Source: Terasakiella magnetica (GTDB lineage: Bacteria; Pseudomonadota; Alphaproteobacteria; Rhodospirillales; Magnetospirillaceae). Taken from it: a DNA stretch of 64,000 nt. Positions 28,309 through 36,782 of this stretch are shown in pieces. The position numbers and the translations under genes are program-made. Each line of letters begins with the position of its first letter. The stretch's first letter is position 1. The stretch lies in the NCBI GenBank assembly GCA_902729415.1, contig CACVCF010000445.1, positions 123,428 to 187,427 of the forward strand, written 5' to 3'. The notes below the pieces were generated by a model. It saw only the letters and a list, made by a program, of their open reading frames with translations, did no database searches and was not told the origin of the DNA.

Positions 28309-28372
28309 AAATAACAAAACAGGATGGCGGCCCAGGCTTGCCGATCGCAACCGATCCCGGGAGGATTTCCAG

Positions 28373-28783
28373 ATGAAAAGCACGCTTGTTGCCGGACTGA
28401 CCAAGACCAGCCGCTATGAGGTCGATCTCGGCCGTACTATCGGTTTCATGGGTGATGAGGCGCGCGTCTACAACACGCCCGCGCTGATCTACGACATGGA
28501 AGTCACCAGCCGTGATCTGCTGCTCGAGCATTCGGACGAGGGCGAGGATTCGGTCGGCACCCGTGTCGAGGTCGATCACATGGCGCCGACCCTGCTGGGT
28601 CAGTGGGTTGAAGTCACGGTCACCATCGAGGAAGTGAAGGGGCCTGCCGTCACCTTCTCGTTCACCGCCCGCGACTCCCTCGACAATATCGGCAAGGGTG
28701 TGCACAAGCGCTTTGTGGTCGGTGTCGAGCAGACCAAGGCCCGTCTCCTGGCCAAGGCCAGCAAGGCCAAGGCCGCGCAATGA
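28373..28783 (+). CDS. FlK-type acyl-CoA thioesterase
   Basis: 136 residues, hot-dog fold. The residues Thr35 (YNTPALI), Glu43 (YDMEV) and His69 (EVDHMAPT) have exactly the spacing of the catalytic triad of fluoroacetyl-CoA thioesterase FlK (Thr42, Glu50, His76), and the loop EDSVGTRVEVDH is typical. FlK-like enzymes prefer acyl-CoAs with an electron-poor alpha carbon. As first gene of the molybdoenzyme operon, overlapping it by 4 bases (ATGA), it could hydrolyse an alpha-keto-acyl-CoA product (inference). Confidence 0.8.
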   Translation: MKSTLVAGLTKTSRYEVDLGRTIGFMGDEARVYNTPALIYDMEVTSRDLLLEHSDEGEDSVGTRVEVDHMAPTLLGQWVEVTVTIEEVKGPAVTFSFTARDSLDNIGKGVHKRFVVGVEQTKARLLAKASKAKAAQ

Positions 28784-31545
28784 GCACGGCCCCGACCAAG
28801 GGCAGCGGTCGGGTCACGCGGGTTCCAACTTATTGCTACCAATGCGTGGCCGGTCCTGATCTGCTCACCGTCAAGGTGGTCGATGGTGTCGCCACCGAGG
28901 TGGAGCCCAACTTCGCCGCGGCCGGGTATCACCCGGCCGAGGGCAAGGTGTGCGTCAAGGCTTTTGGTCTGATCCAGAAGTCCTATTCGCCGCACCGCAT
29001 TCTCACCCCCATGAAGCGGACCAACCCCAAGAAGGGGAAGGACGAGGATCCGGGCTTCGTTCCCATCAGCTGGGACGAGGCCATGGGCCTCATCGCCGAC
29101 AAGCTGAACACCATCCGGGCCGAGGGTCTGGTGGATCAGGCTGGCTATCCCAAGGTCGCGGCCTCGTTCGGCGGTGCCGGTACCCCCACCCAGTACATGG
29201 GGTCGCTGCCCGGCTTCCTGTCCGCCTGGGGGCCGATCGATTTCGGCTTTGGTTCCGGTCAGGGTGTGAAGTGCTATCACTCCGAGCATTTATACGGTGA
29301 GCTTTGGCATCGCGGTTACGTGGTTACCGCCGATACGCCGCGCACCAAATACATCATCTCCTGCGGCAGCAATATCGAGGCATCAGGCGGCGTCTGCGGT
29401 GTCTACCGCCACGCCGAAGCCCGTGCCGGCGGTGCCAAGCGCGTCCAGGTCGAGCCCCATCTGTCCATTACCGGGGCCTGTTCGGCGGAATGGCTGCCCA
29501 TCAAGCCGAAGACCGACGCCGCTTTCTTATTCTCGCTGCTGAACGTGATGATTCACGAAGCCAAGCGCGAGGCGCTGGATCTGCCCTTCCTGCGCGACCG
29601 CACCTCCAGTCCCTATCTGGTGGGGCCGAAGGGCTTTTATCTCCGTGACCCGGAAACGGGCAAGCCGCTGATCTGGGACGAGGCCTGCGGCAAGGCGGTT
29701 CCTCACGATACCGTCGGCGCCATTCCGGCTCTGGATGGACGTTTCAGCGTTCCCGCCGCTTTCGAGCTGGGGGCCGATGACGACCGCTGGACCCACGAGG
29801 CCGTCACCGGCGTCACCGCCTTTACCTTGTTCGCCGAACATATCGCCCAATACACCCCCGAATGGGCGGCGGATATCTGCGACATTCCGGTCAAGCGTAT
29901 CCGTCAGGTGGCGACCGAATATCTCGATCACGCCTGCGTCGGCCAGACCATCGAGATCGAAGGCAAGACCCTGCCCTATCGCCCGGTGGCGGTAACCCTG
30001 GGCAAGACCGTCAACAATGGCTGGGGCGGCGCTGAATGCTGCTGGGCCAGGACCATGCTGGCGGTGGTGGTCGGTGCCCTGGAAGTTCCCGGCGGCACCA
30101 TCGGCACCACCATCCGCATCAACCGCCCGGTCAGCAACCGGCTGGAAAGCGTGGTGGCCGGTCCCGACGGCTTCATGGAATACCCGTTCAACCCCACCGA
30201 CCGCGAGACCTGGCAGAGCAAGCCCAGCATCCGCAATGCCTATCGCATGCTGGTGCCGCTGTCGGCCAACTCGTCGTGGAGCCCGGCCCTGGGGCCGACC
30301 CAGTTCTCGTATCTGTTCCTGGACGAGCCGCAGGAGCATATGCCCCGCGCCACTCTGCCGGAATTCCTGCTGGTCTACCGCACCAATCCGGTGATCTCGT
30401 TCTGGGATACCGACCGGATCGCCAACGCCCTGGCGCGGTTCCCGTTCACGGTGTGCTTCGCTCATACCCGCGACGAGACCAACCATTTCGCCGATATTCT
30501 GCTGCCCGACCGCACCGATCTGGAAGGTCTCCAGATGATCCGCATCGGCGGCACCAAGTTCCAGGAGCAGTATTGGGACTGCCAGGGCTTTGCCCTGCGT
30601 CAGCCCAGCGTTCCGCCGCCGGGCGAGACCCGTGATTTCACCGACATCGCTACCGAGCTGTCCAAGCGCACCGGCCTGTTGGAGAAGTACAACACCGCCG
30701 TCAACCGCGGTGCTCATGGTGTGCCGCTCAAAGGTCCGACCTGGGACTTCACCTTGCCGGTGGACCGCGAGCACAGTGCCGAAACCATCTGGGACGCCTC
30801 GTGCAAGGCCGCTTCGGCCGAGCTGACCGGCGGCGCCGAGACCCATGGTCTTGAGTGGTGGAAGGAAAAAGGCTTCCGCACCGTGCCGTTCTCGGTACTG
30901 AACTGGTTCCTTACCCCCACCATGGTGGAAAAGGGCCTGCGTTACGAATTGCCGTATCAGGAGCGTCTCACCCGCATCGGCATGCAGCTGGGCAACCGCC
31001 TGCATGAGATAGGGATCACCTGGTGGGACACGCAGTTGCACGAATACCACCAACTGCCCGAATGGAAAGACTTCCCCAAATATTGGGAAGACCATGTGGT
31101 CGAGTGTGGCGGCAAGGTCGAGGACTTCCCGTTCTGGGTGGTCACCACCCGTTCCATGCAATACGCCTGGGGCAGCAATATGCACATTCCGCTGATGCGC
31201 GAAGTGTCGAGCCACATCAAGGGCCATGACGGCGTCGTCATGAACCCGCTGGCGGCGGCCAAGCTGGGAGTGAAGGAGGGCGAGCGTATCGTCATCACCT
31301 CTCCCATCAACAAAAGCGTCGCCGGCCGCGTGGTTCTCAGCCAGGGTATCCGCCCCGATACGGTGCTGATGGTGTCGCAGTTCGACCACTGGGCTACTCC
31401 GGTGGCCAAGGATTTCGACGTCCCCAGCATGAACAAGCTGACGGCCATGTCGGTGTCCTTGACCGACGCCACCGGCTCGGGCGCCGATCTGTCGCGTGTT
31501 GCCATCCGCAAAGCTGGACCCGACGAGCAGGGGAGGCGGTCATGA
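28780..31545 (+). CDS. padB: Molybdopterin oxidoreductase, PadB-like catalytic subunit
   Basis: 921 residues, DMSO-reductase superfamily. The N-terminus has CYQC (Cys19, Cys22) and a later Cys58, but the usual third Cys of the FeS motif is replaced by the sequence AGPD. There is no Tat signal, so the active site faces the cytoplasm. Size, the N-terminal CYQC region and its FeS and membrane partners best match the catalytic subunit of phenylacetyl-CoA:acceptor oxidoreductase, which oxidises phenylacetyl-CoA to phenylglyoxylate with quinone as acceptor. Other arylacetyl-CoAs, or a different DMSO-family substrate, cannot be excluded. Overlaps its neighbours on both sides by 4 bases. Confidence 0.7.
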   Translation: MSTAPTKGSGRVTRVPTYCYQCVAGPDLLTVKVVDGVATEVEPNFAAAGYHPAEGKVCVKAFGLIQKSYSPHRILTPMKRTNPKKGKDEDPGFVPISWDEAMGLIADKLNTIRAEGLVDQAGYPKVAASFGGAGTPTQYMGSLPGFLSAWGPIDFGFGSGQGVKCYHSEHLYGELWHRGYVVTADTPRTKYIISCGSNIEASGGVCGVYRHAEARAGGAKRVQVEPHLSITGACSAEWLPIKPKTDAAFLFSLLNVMIHEAKREALDLPFLRDRTSSPYLVGPKGFYLRDPETGKPLIWDEACGKAVPHDTVGAIPALDGRFSVPAAFELGADDDRWTHEAVTGVTAFTLFAEHIAQYTPEWAADICDIPVKRIRQVATEYLDHACVGQTIEIEGKTLPYRPVAVTLGKTVNNGWGGAECCWARTMLAVVVGALEVPGGTIGTTIRINRPVSNRLESVVAGPDGFMEYPFNPTDRETWQSKPSIRNAYRMLVPLSANSSWSPALGPTQFSYLFLDEPQEHMPRATLPEFLLVYRTNPVISFWDTDRIANALARFPFTVCFAHTRDETNHFADILLPDRTDLEGLQMIRIGGTKFQEQYWDCQGFALRQPSVPPPGETRDFTDIATELSKRTGLLEKYNTAVNRGAHGVPLKGPTWDFTLPVDREHSAETIWDASCKAASAELTGGAETHGLEWWKEKGFRTVPFSVLNWFLTPTMVEKGLRYELPYQERLTRIGMQLGNRLHEIGITWWDTQLHEYHQLPEWKDFPKYWEDHVVECGGKVEDFPFWVVTTRSMQYAWGSNMHIPLMREVSSHIKGHDGVVMNPLAAAKLGVKEGERIVITSPINKSVAGRVVLSQGIRPDTVLMVSQFDHWATPVAKDFDVPSMNKLTAMSVSLTDATGSGADLSRVAIRKAGPDEQGRRS

Positions 31546-32192
31546 CCAAATGGGCCATCGTCGCCGATCTCGGCCGCTGCGTCGGCTGCCAGACCTGCAC
31601 CACCGCGTGCCGCCACGCCAATGCCACTCCGCCCGGTGTTCAGTACCGCAAGGTGTTGGATATGGAAGTGGGAACCTATCCCGATGTGCGGCGGGTGTTC
31701 GTGCCGGTCGGCTGCATGCATTGCGACGAGCCGCCGTGCCGCGACGTCTGTCCCACCACCGCCACCAAGAAACGGGCGGATGGGATGGTCACCATTGATT
31801 ATGACATCTGCATCGGCTGCGGCTATTGCATCGTCGCTTGTCCCTATCAGGCGCGCTACAAGGTCTCCAAGCCGACCTTCGCCTTCAAGGGCGAGGCCAC
31901 TGCCAACGAGACCAAGCGCTTCGACGAGCGTTTGCTCGGCGTGGCGCAGAAATGCACCTTCTGCGTTGATCGGGTCGATTATGGTCTGGCCAACAACCTG
32001 ACCCCCGGAATCGATCCCGAAGCCACGCCCGCTTGCGTCAATGCCTGCCTGTCCAAGGCGCTGACATTCGGCGACACCGACAATCCCGACAGCAATGTCA
32101 GCACGCTGTTGCGGCAATACAAGTCGTTCCGCATGCACGAGGAACTCGGGACTGGTCCCAACATTCATTATCTGTGGGAGTCCGAAGATTGA
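31542..32192 (+). CDS. padC: 4x[4Fe-4S] electron-transfer subunit, PadC-like
   Basis: 216 residues of the DmsB/NrfC family. Four cysteine clusters are visible: CVGCQTCTTACRHAN, CMHCDEPPCRDVCPTTA, CIGCGYCIVACPYQA, and CTFC paired with CVNACLSKA. They pass electrons from the Mo subunit to the membrane anchor. No signal peptide, consistent with a cytoplasmic catalytic module. Starts inside the stop of the Mo subunit (ATGA). The membrane subunit follows only after 211 bases holding a hairpin and a dispersed repeat. Confidence 0.88.
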   Translation: MTKWAIVADLGRCVGCQTCTTACRHANATPPGVQYRKVLDMEVGTYPDVRRVFVPVGCMHCDEPPCRDVCPTTATKKRADGMVTIDYDICIGCGYCIVACPYQARYKVSKPTFAFKGEATANETKRFDERLLGVAQKCTFCVDRVDYGLANNLTPGIDPEATPACVNACLSKALTFGDTDNPDSNVSTLLRQYKSFRMHEELGTGPNIHYLWESED

Positions 32193-32196
32193 TGGG

Positions 32197-32221
32197 GACC
32201 GGGGGAGTGTGGTCCCCGGTC
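32197..32221. other. Hairpin after the FeS subunit
   Basis: Perfect 8-bp stem GACCGGGG / CCCCGGTC around a 9-base loop, directly behind the padC-like stop codon. There is no T tract. It could protect the upstream mRNA or lower expression of the membrane subunit downstream. Confidence 0.6.
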
Positions 32222-32239
32222 GGGCGGATGCGGTTCTCG

Positions 32240-32346
32240 CCATTCCTCATCTCCGGGCTTGACCCGGTGATCCACGTGGCGCCATACGCTCGACCTGTTA
32301 CTGTATGGACCGACGTGGATGCCCGGAATCCGTCCGGGCATGACGG
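32240..32346. repeat. Dispersed alphaproteobacterial inverted repeat
   Basis: About 107 bases with arms CCACGTGGCGCCATAC (32272-32287) and GTATGGACCGACGTGG (32303-32318), and outer arms around CCGGGCTTGACCCGG and GCCCGGAATCCGTCCGGGC. Spurious reading frames through it give peptides such as HVDHRVKPGDEE and PGRIPGIHV, which I recognise as typical artefacts of this repeat family in alphaproteobacterial genomes. It has inserted between two subunit genes of one enzyme. Confidence 0.75.
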
Positions 32347-32403
32347 AAATCGTGACGCAGAGGCCCGTAGGTTTGCGCGCCCGGCGCTTGAGGGACAAAA
32401 GAC

Positions 32404-33321
32404 ATGACCAACGAACCTGAAGTCGGCATGCGCCACCTGGGATTGGCGCCATGGCTCCAGACCGCGTGGGATCTGCGCGCCGCCGGGAATTTCGTCGGCG
32501 GCGGTTCGGGCACCGGTCTGCTGATCATCACGTCGCTGGGGGCTTTCGGCGGATTATATAGCCGGGGAGCCATCCTGGTGGGGCTGGTCTTGGTTGGCCT
32601 GGGCCTGTTCAGCGTGTTTCTGGAGATCGGGCGCCCGCTTCGGGCCATGAACGTGCTGCTGGGCGGCAAGCGCAGTTGGATGACGCGTGAAGCCTTCGTG
32701 GCGGCGGTGCTGTTCCCTCTGGGGACGGCGGCATTGGTCTATCCCGACCTCGCTAAGCTGATCTGGGTTCCGGCGCTGGCCTATCTCTATTGTCAGGCCC
32801 GCATCCTGGAGGCCTCCAAGGGTATTCCCACCTGGCGCTCGCCTTTGATCCTGCCCCTGATTTTGACCACCGGTCTGGCCGAGGGCGCGGGCATCTTGCT
32901 GGTATTGGCCCCCATGGCCTTCGACAGCGCGACGCCTCCTGATTGGGCGGCCAGTGCCCTGATTGCCGCCTTGGCGGCGCGGATCTTCGTGTGGATGACC
33001 TATCGCCGCCGCATGGTGGCGGGCGAGGCGCCGGTCGAGGCGGCGGCGGTGCTGGTGGCCTTTTCCGCTCCCTTTACTTTGGGCGGCAACATCATTCCGG
33101 TGGTCATGGTGATCGGGGCGGGGTTGGAGCCTTCCATCGCCGTGGCGGCGCTGGCGGCGGCGGGTCTGGCGGCCATGGCGGGTGGCTGGATGCTGAAAGT
33201 CACCATCGTCACCAAAGCAGCGCAGAATCAGGGCTTTGCCATCAAGCATTCTCCGGCACGCGGCGCGGGCGAGCCCGGCCCCGGCATCAAGCCCGGCTGG
33301 ACGGATTCTTCAAATACTTAA
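32404..33321 (+). CDS. padD: NrfD/DmsC-like membrane anchor subunit, PadD-like
   Basis: 305 residues with eight or so hydrophobic helices, for example LLIITSLGAFGGLY, GAILVGLVLVGLGLFSVFL and AAVLVAFSAPFTLGGNIIPVV. Such subunits anchor the Mo/FeS module and reduce quinone or oxidise quinol. The first loop LEIGRPLRAMNVLLGG and WMTREAF follow the DmsC pattern. A GAGGGA ribosome site precedes the ATG. The C-terminal 30 residues are polar. The acyl-CoA synthetase gene follows after 33 bases. Confidence 0.85.
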   Translation: MTNEPEVGMRHLGLAPWLQTAWDLRAAGNFVGGGSGTGLLIITSLGAFGGLYSRGAILVGLVLVGLGLFSVFLEIGRPLRAMNVLLGGKRSWMTREAFVAAVLFPLGTAALVYPDLAKLIWVPALAYLYCQARILEASKGIPTWRSPLILPLILTTGLAEGAGILLVLAPMAFDSATPPDWAASALIAALAARIFVWMTYRRRMVAGEAPVEAAAVLVAFSAPFTLGGNIIPVVMVIGAGLEPSIAVAALAAAGLAAMAGGWMLKVTIVTKAAQNQGFAIKHSPARGAGEPGPGIKPGWTDSSNT

Positions 33322-33354
33322 AAAGCCCTAAGGGCGAGACGGGGAGGAACCATA

Positions 33355-35448
33355 ATGGGGGGATGTCAGGTGTCGCACGCGGATGAAGCAGCGGTAAATC
33401 AGGCTTTGGATCTGATCGGCACGGCGGCTGCCACCGGCCGTCAGGCTTTGACCGAGACCGAGCTGAAGGCGCTGTTGTCCAGCCTTGGCGTCGAGCTGAC
33501 CGCCGCCGGAGCCGCCGCCGCGACGGCTGTGGATCTGCGGATCACCCTGAGCAATACCCGTGAATTCGGCATGGTGATCAGCGCCGGTATCGGCGGTTTC
33601 GATACCGATCTGGCCGATGGCGTGTTCAAGAAGGACCGGGCTGCGGTGCATGCCGCCGCCGAACTGACCGATGCCGAGGCTTTTCTCGGCCAGTTCCGGC
33701 GCACGTTCGCCTATCAGCGGCTGGCGACCCAGGCCAAGCGCGGCAACCGCCCGTCGCCGGATGCCCTGCTGGCCGCCTGTTTCGGCCGCCTGATCGCCTT
33801 GGGCCGCCGTGCCTCCGAGCACGGGGCCGATACCGCGCTGGTTCTGGGCACGCTGACGCTGAACCCGCTGCATGCTGGTGACGGTCTGACTGCCGCAGCC
33901 GCGACCTGCACCCTGATCGCTCCGATTCCGAAGCGTCTGGCGCGCCCCATCCACAAGATCGACAAGCTGATCCACCCCGCCACCATCGGTATCATCGGGG
34001 TATCGGCCAGCGGCATGAATTTCGGCCGCATCATCTTGCGCAATCTGATCGGCAGCGGCTGCGCCAAGGAACGCCTGACCGTCATCCGTCCCGAAGAGAC
34101 GGAAATCGACGGTGTCAAATGCGTCGCCAGCCTGAAGGATCTCGACCACAAGCTGGATCTTCTGATCGTCGCCGTGGCGGCCAGCGCCGTCTATGGTCTG
34201 GTGGACGAGATCATCGCCACCGACGCGGTGGAATCGGTGATGCTGATCCCCGGCAGCCTGGGCGAGACCAAGGCCAGCGTCGAACCCGCAGCCGCCTTGG
34301 CGGCCCGCATCAACGCCGCCCATGGCAAGGGCAGCGGCGGTCCGATCTTCCTCGGCGCCAATTGTCTGGGCGTGGTTTCCCACCCCGGCTCCTATGATTC
34401 GTGGTTCATTCCGCTGGAGCGCCTGCCCAAGCCCCAGAAGAAGCCCGAGCGGAACTCGGTCATGCTGAGCCAGAGCGGCGCCTTCATGATCACCCGCCTT
34501 AGCCGCAATCCATGGCTTGACCCCAATTACATGCTGGCCCTGGGCAACCAGACTGATCTGACCCACGGCGACATGCTGAGCTTCTTCGCCGAGCGTCCCG
34601 GCATCGAGACCATCGGCGTCTATGTCGAGGGCTTCAAGGATCTCGACGGCCTGGACTTCGTCCGCGCCGTGCGCCGCGCCGTGCTGAACGGCAAGCAGGT
34701 GGTGGTCTACAAGTCGGGCCGCACGCCTGCGGGCGCCGGGGGCGTCATGGGCCATACCGCTTCCATCGCCGGTGATCCCGTCTTGTTCGAATCCGTGGTG
34801 CGTCAGGCCGGCGCCATGGTCGCCGACGATGTCGATACCTTCGACGACCTGTTCTATATGGCGGGCGCCCTGCATCACAAGACCATCGGCGGCAACCGTC
34901 TGGGTGCCATCAGCGGCGCGGGGTTCGAGGCGGTCGGCATGGCCGATTCCATCATCACCGAGACCTCGTGCATGGAAATGGGGATGCTGACCGACACCTC
35001 GGTGGCGCGGGTGCGCGAGATCCTGGTGGCCAAGAAGCTGGATGCGCTGGTCGAGGTGCGCAATCCCATCGACATCAATCCCGGTGCCGATGACGAGGCC
35101 CACCTTCAGATCGCCGAGGCTTTCCTGCAAGACCCCAATATCGACGCCGTGGTGGTTGGTCTAGACCCCACCGCGCCTTCAGTTATGGCGCTGGAAGAAA
35201 GCAAGCTGCGCCCCGGCATCGACATCAACAACCCCAAGAGCGGCGTTCACCTGATCCCGCCCTTCGTCGCCAGTACCGACAAGCCCTATGTGGCCATCGT
35301 CGATGGCGGCACCCTCTATGACGCCATGGCGGGGCGGCTGATGGATCAGGGAGTCTGCGTGTTCCGCAATTGCGTCCGCGGCACCCGCGCCCTGACCCGC
35401 TATATCGAGGCCCGCCAGAACGCCGCCATCCTCCGCGGCCGGGGGTAG
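33355..35448 (+). CDS. NDP-forming-type acyl-CoA synthetase, shortened ATP-grasp part
   Basis: 697 residues of the acetate-CoA ligase (ADP-forming)/succinyl-CoA synthetase superfamily, with the ATP-grasp-related part at the N-terminus (1-190) and the CoA-binding and ligase domains after it (from about 200, IGIIGVSASGMNFGR). The phospho-His motif is present as VMGHTASIAGD. The ATP-grasp part is unusual: after LTETELKALLSSLGVEL it skips the expected nucleotide-binding core and resumes at FGMVISAGIGG, although the closing LTLNPL is kept. Context suggests it activates an arylacetate, but whether it is a true ligase is uncertain. AGGA lies 7-8 bases before ATG. Confidence 0.75.
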   Translation: MGGCQVSHADEAAVNQALDLIGTAAATGRQALTETELKALLSSLGVELTAAGAAAATAVDLRITLSNTREFGMVISAGIGGFDTDLADGVFKKDRAAVHAAAELTDAEAFLGQFRRTFAYQRLATQAKRGNRPSPDALLAACFGRLIALGRRASEHGADTALVLGTLTLNPLHAGDGLTAAAATCTLIAPIPKRLARPIHKIDKLIHPATIGIIGVSASGMNFGRIILRNLIGSGCAKERLTVIRPEETEIDGVKCVASLKDLDHKLDLLIVAVAASAVYGLVDEIIATDAVESVMLIPGSLGETKASVEPAAALAARINAAHGKGSGGPIFLGANCLGVVSHPGSYDSWFIPLERLPKPQKKPERNSVMLSQSGAFMITRLSRNPWLDPNYMLALGNQTDLTHGDMLSFFAERPGIETIGVYVEGFKDLDGLDFVRAVRRAVLNGKQVVVYKSGRTPAGAGGVMGHTASIAGDPVLFESVVRQAGAMVADDVDTFDDLFYMAGALHHKTIGGNRLGAISGAGFEAVGMADSIITETSCMEMGMLTDTSVARVREILVAKKLDALVEVRNPIDINPGADDEAHLQIAEAFLQDPNIDAVVVGLDPTAPSVMALEESKLRPGIDINNPKSGVHLIPPFVASTDKPYVAIVDGGTLYDAMAGRLMDQGVCVFRNCVRGTRALTRYIEARQNAAILRGRG

Positions 35449-35462
35449 CTGTTTAGTCCCCT

Positions 35463-36701
35463 CTATTTGTTCGCCCACCCCGCCGCGCCCAGACCGGCGC
35501 GGCGGCCGGTGGCGAAACAACCGGTCAGCAGATAGCCGCCGGTGGGGGCTTCCCAATCCAGCATCTCGCCTGCCACGAACACGCCGGGTAGGGCCTTGAG
35601 CATCAGGTGATCGTCCAGATCCTCGAAGCGGATGCCGCCAGCGGTGGAGATGGCCTCTTCCACCGGACGGGTGCGCATCAGCGGCAGCGGCAAGGCCTTG
35701 ATCTCGGCCGCCAGCAGCAGCGGGTTGTTCAAGGATTCCGGCGGCAGTAATTCACGCAGCAAGGCAATGGTGACCGGTTCCAGCCCCAGAACCTTCTTGA
35801 GGAAGGTGGAGAGTGATTTCGAGCCGCGCGGGCGCTGCAGCATGTCGAGAACCTTGGCCTCGGTCCAATCGGGCAGCAGGTCTAGGGTCGCCATGGCGAT
35901 GCCGTTGGCCTCGATGGCGTCGCGCAGGGCCGCCGACAAGGTATAGACGCAACCGCCCTCCATGCCGGTTTCCGTCAGGGTGATCTCGCCCCGGACCGTG
36001 CGGCCCTCGAACTCCAACTCGATGGTTCCCAGCCGGTGTCCGGCAAAAACCTTGGCGAAGCGCTCGCTCCAATCAAGGTCGAAGCCGCAATTGGCGGGCT
36101 TGACGGGGGACACGCCGATACCGTGCTGTTCCAGGATTTTGACCCAGCGGCCGTCCGACCCCAGGTTGGGCCATGACACGCCACCCAAGGCCAGCACCAC
36201 CGCGTCGGCCTTGGCCGCAGTTTCCCCGGCAGGGGAGGCAAAGCGCAACCGTTCTTGCTCGTCCCAGCCCAACCAGCGATGGCGCACCAGCAGGCGGATA
36301 CCCTTGGCGCGCAGGCGGCGCAGCCACGAGCGCAACAGGGGGGCTGCCTTCATTTCCTCGGGGAAAACGCGGCCGGAGCTGCCAACGAAGGTCTCGATAC
36401 CTAAGGTTTTGGCCCAGGCACGAAGATCGGAGGGGCCGAATTCCGACAGCAGTGACTGAAACCGTCCTGCCCGCGCACCATAGCGGGGCAGAAAGCTGCC
36501 CAAGGGTTCGGAATGGGTCAGGTTGAGGCCGCCCTTGCCCGCCAGCAGGAACTTGCGTCCCGGCGAGGGCATGGAATCGTACAGATCGACGCGAACACCC
36601 CTGTCCGCCAGGATTTCGGCCGCCATCAAGCCAGAGGGTCCGGCACCGATGACGATGGCGGAACGGGGGCTGGGGGCGGTATCGGTTTGCGGGTTGGGCA
36701 T
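35463..36701 (-). CDS. HI0933/BaiN-family flavoprotein
   Basis: 412 residues. The N-terminal FAD-binding motif is IGAGPSGLMAAEILADRG, followed by the family marker SPGRKFLLAGKGGLNLTHSE. A mid domain and the C-terminal GVFVAGEMLDWEAPTGGYLLTGCFATG, which closes the FAD site, are both typical of the YhiN/HI0933 group. Members are NAD(P)/FAD oxidoreductases of mostly unknown substrate. Convergent with the acyl-CoA synthetase gene with a 14-base gap and not obviously related to it. Confidence 0.88.
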   Translation of the reverse strand: MPNPQTDTAPSPRSAIVIGAGPSGLMAAEILADRGVRVDLYDSMPSPGRKFLLAGKGGLNLTHSEPLGSFLPRYGARAGRFQSLLSEFGPSDLRAWAKTLGIETFVGSSGRVFPEEMKAAPLLRSWLRRLRAKGIRLLVRHRWLGWDEQERLRFASPAGETAAKADAVVLALGGVSWPNLGSDGRWVKILEQHGIGVSPVKPANCGFDLDWSERFAKVFAGHRLGTIELEFEGRTVRGEITLTETGMEGGCVYTLSAALRDAIEANGIAMATLDLLPDWTEAKVLDMLQRPRGSKSLSTFLKKVLGLEPVTIALLRELLPPESLNNPLLLAAEIKALPLPLMRTRPVEEAISTAGGIRFEDLDDHLMLKALPGVFVAGEMLDWEAPTGGYLLTGCFATGRRAGLGAAGWANK

Positions 36702-36782
36702 TTTTTCAGAGCCTTTGCCAGATACGATCTTAGTCTCTGGCGCAGGAAATCCCCATCACAAACTTTCCGGGTGGCGATGCCG

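Larger units (their letters stand above)
28000..28372. other. Hairpin-rich leader ahead of the arylacetyl-CoA operon
   Basis: No gene. It contains, in order, a CCCCTCTT/AAGAG-GAGGGG hairpin at 28008-28031, a perfect palindrome at 28051-28072, a 9-bp perfect hairpin CGGAGGGGA/TCCCCTCCG at 28094-28118, a CATGAC-ctat-GTCATG dyad at 28130-28145, and an AT-rich promoter-like part from about 28240. The first hairpins could end the MaoC transcript, although none has a T tract. Confidence 0.6.

Noticed and set aside
28780..31545. Nitrate reductase or formate dehydrogenase as identity of the Mo subunit
   Set aside because: The N-terminal motif, lack of Tat signal and the thioesterase/CoA-synthetase neighbours fit an acyl-CoA substrate better.
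32168..32452. Minus-strand frames giving HVDHRVKPGDEE-type peptides
   Set aside because: These are known artefacts of a dispersed alphaproteobacterial repeat, not genes.
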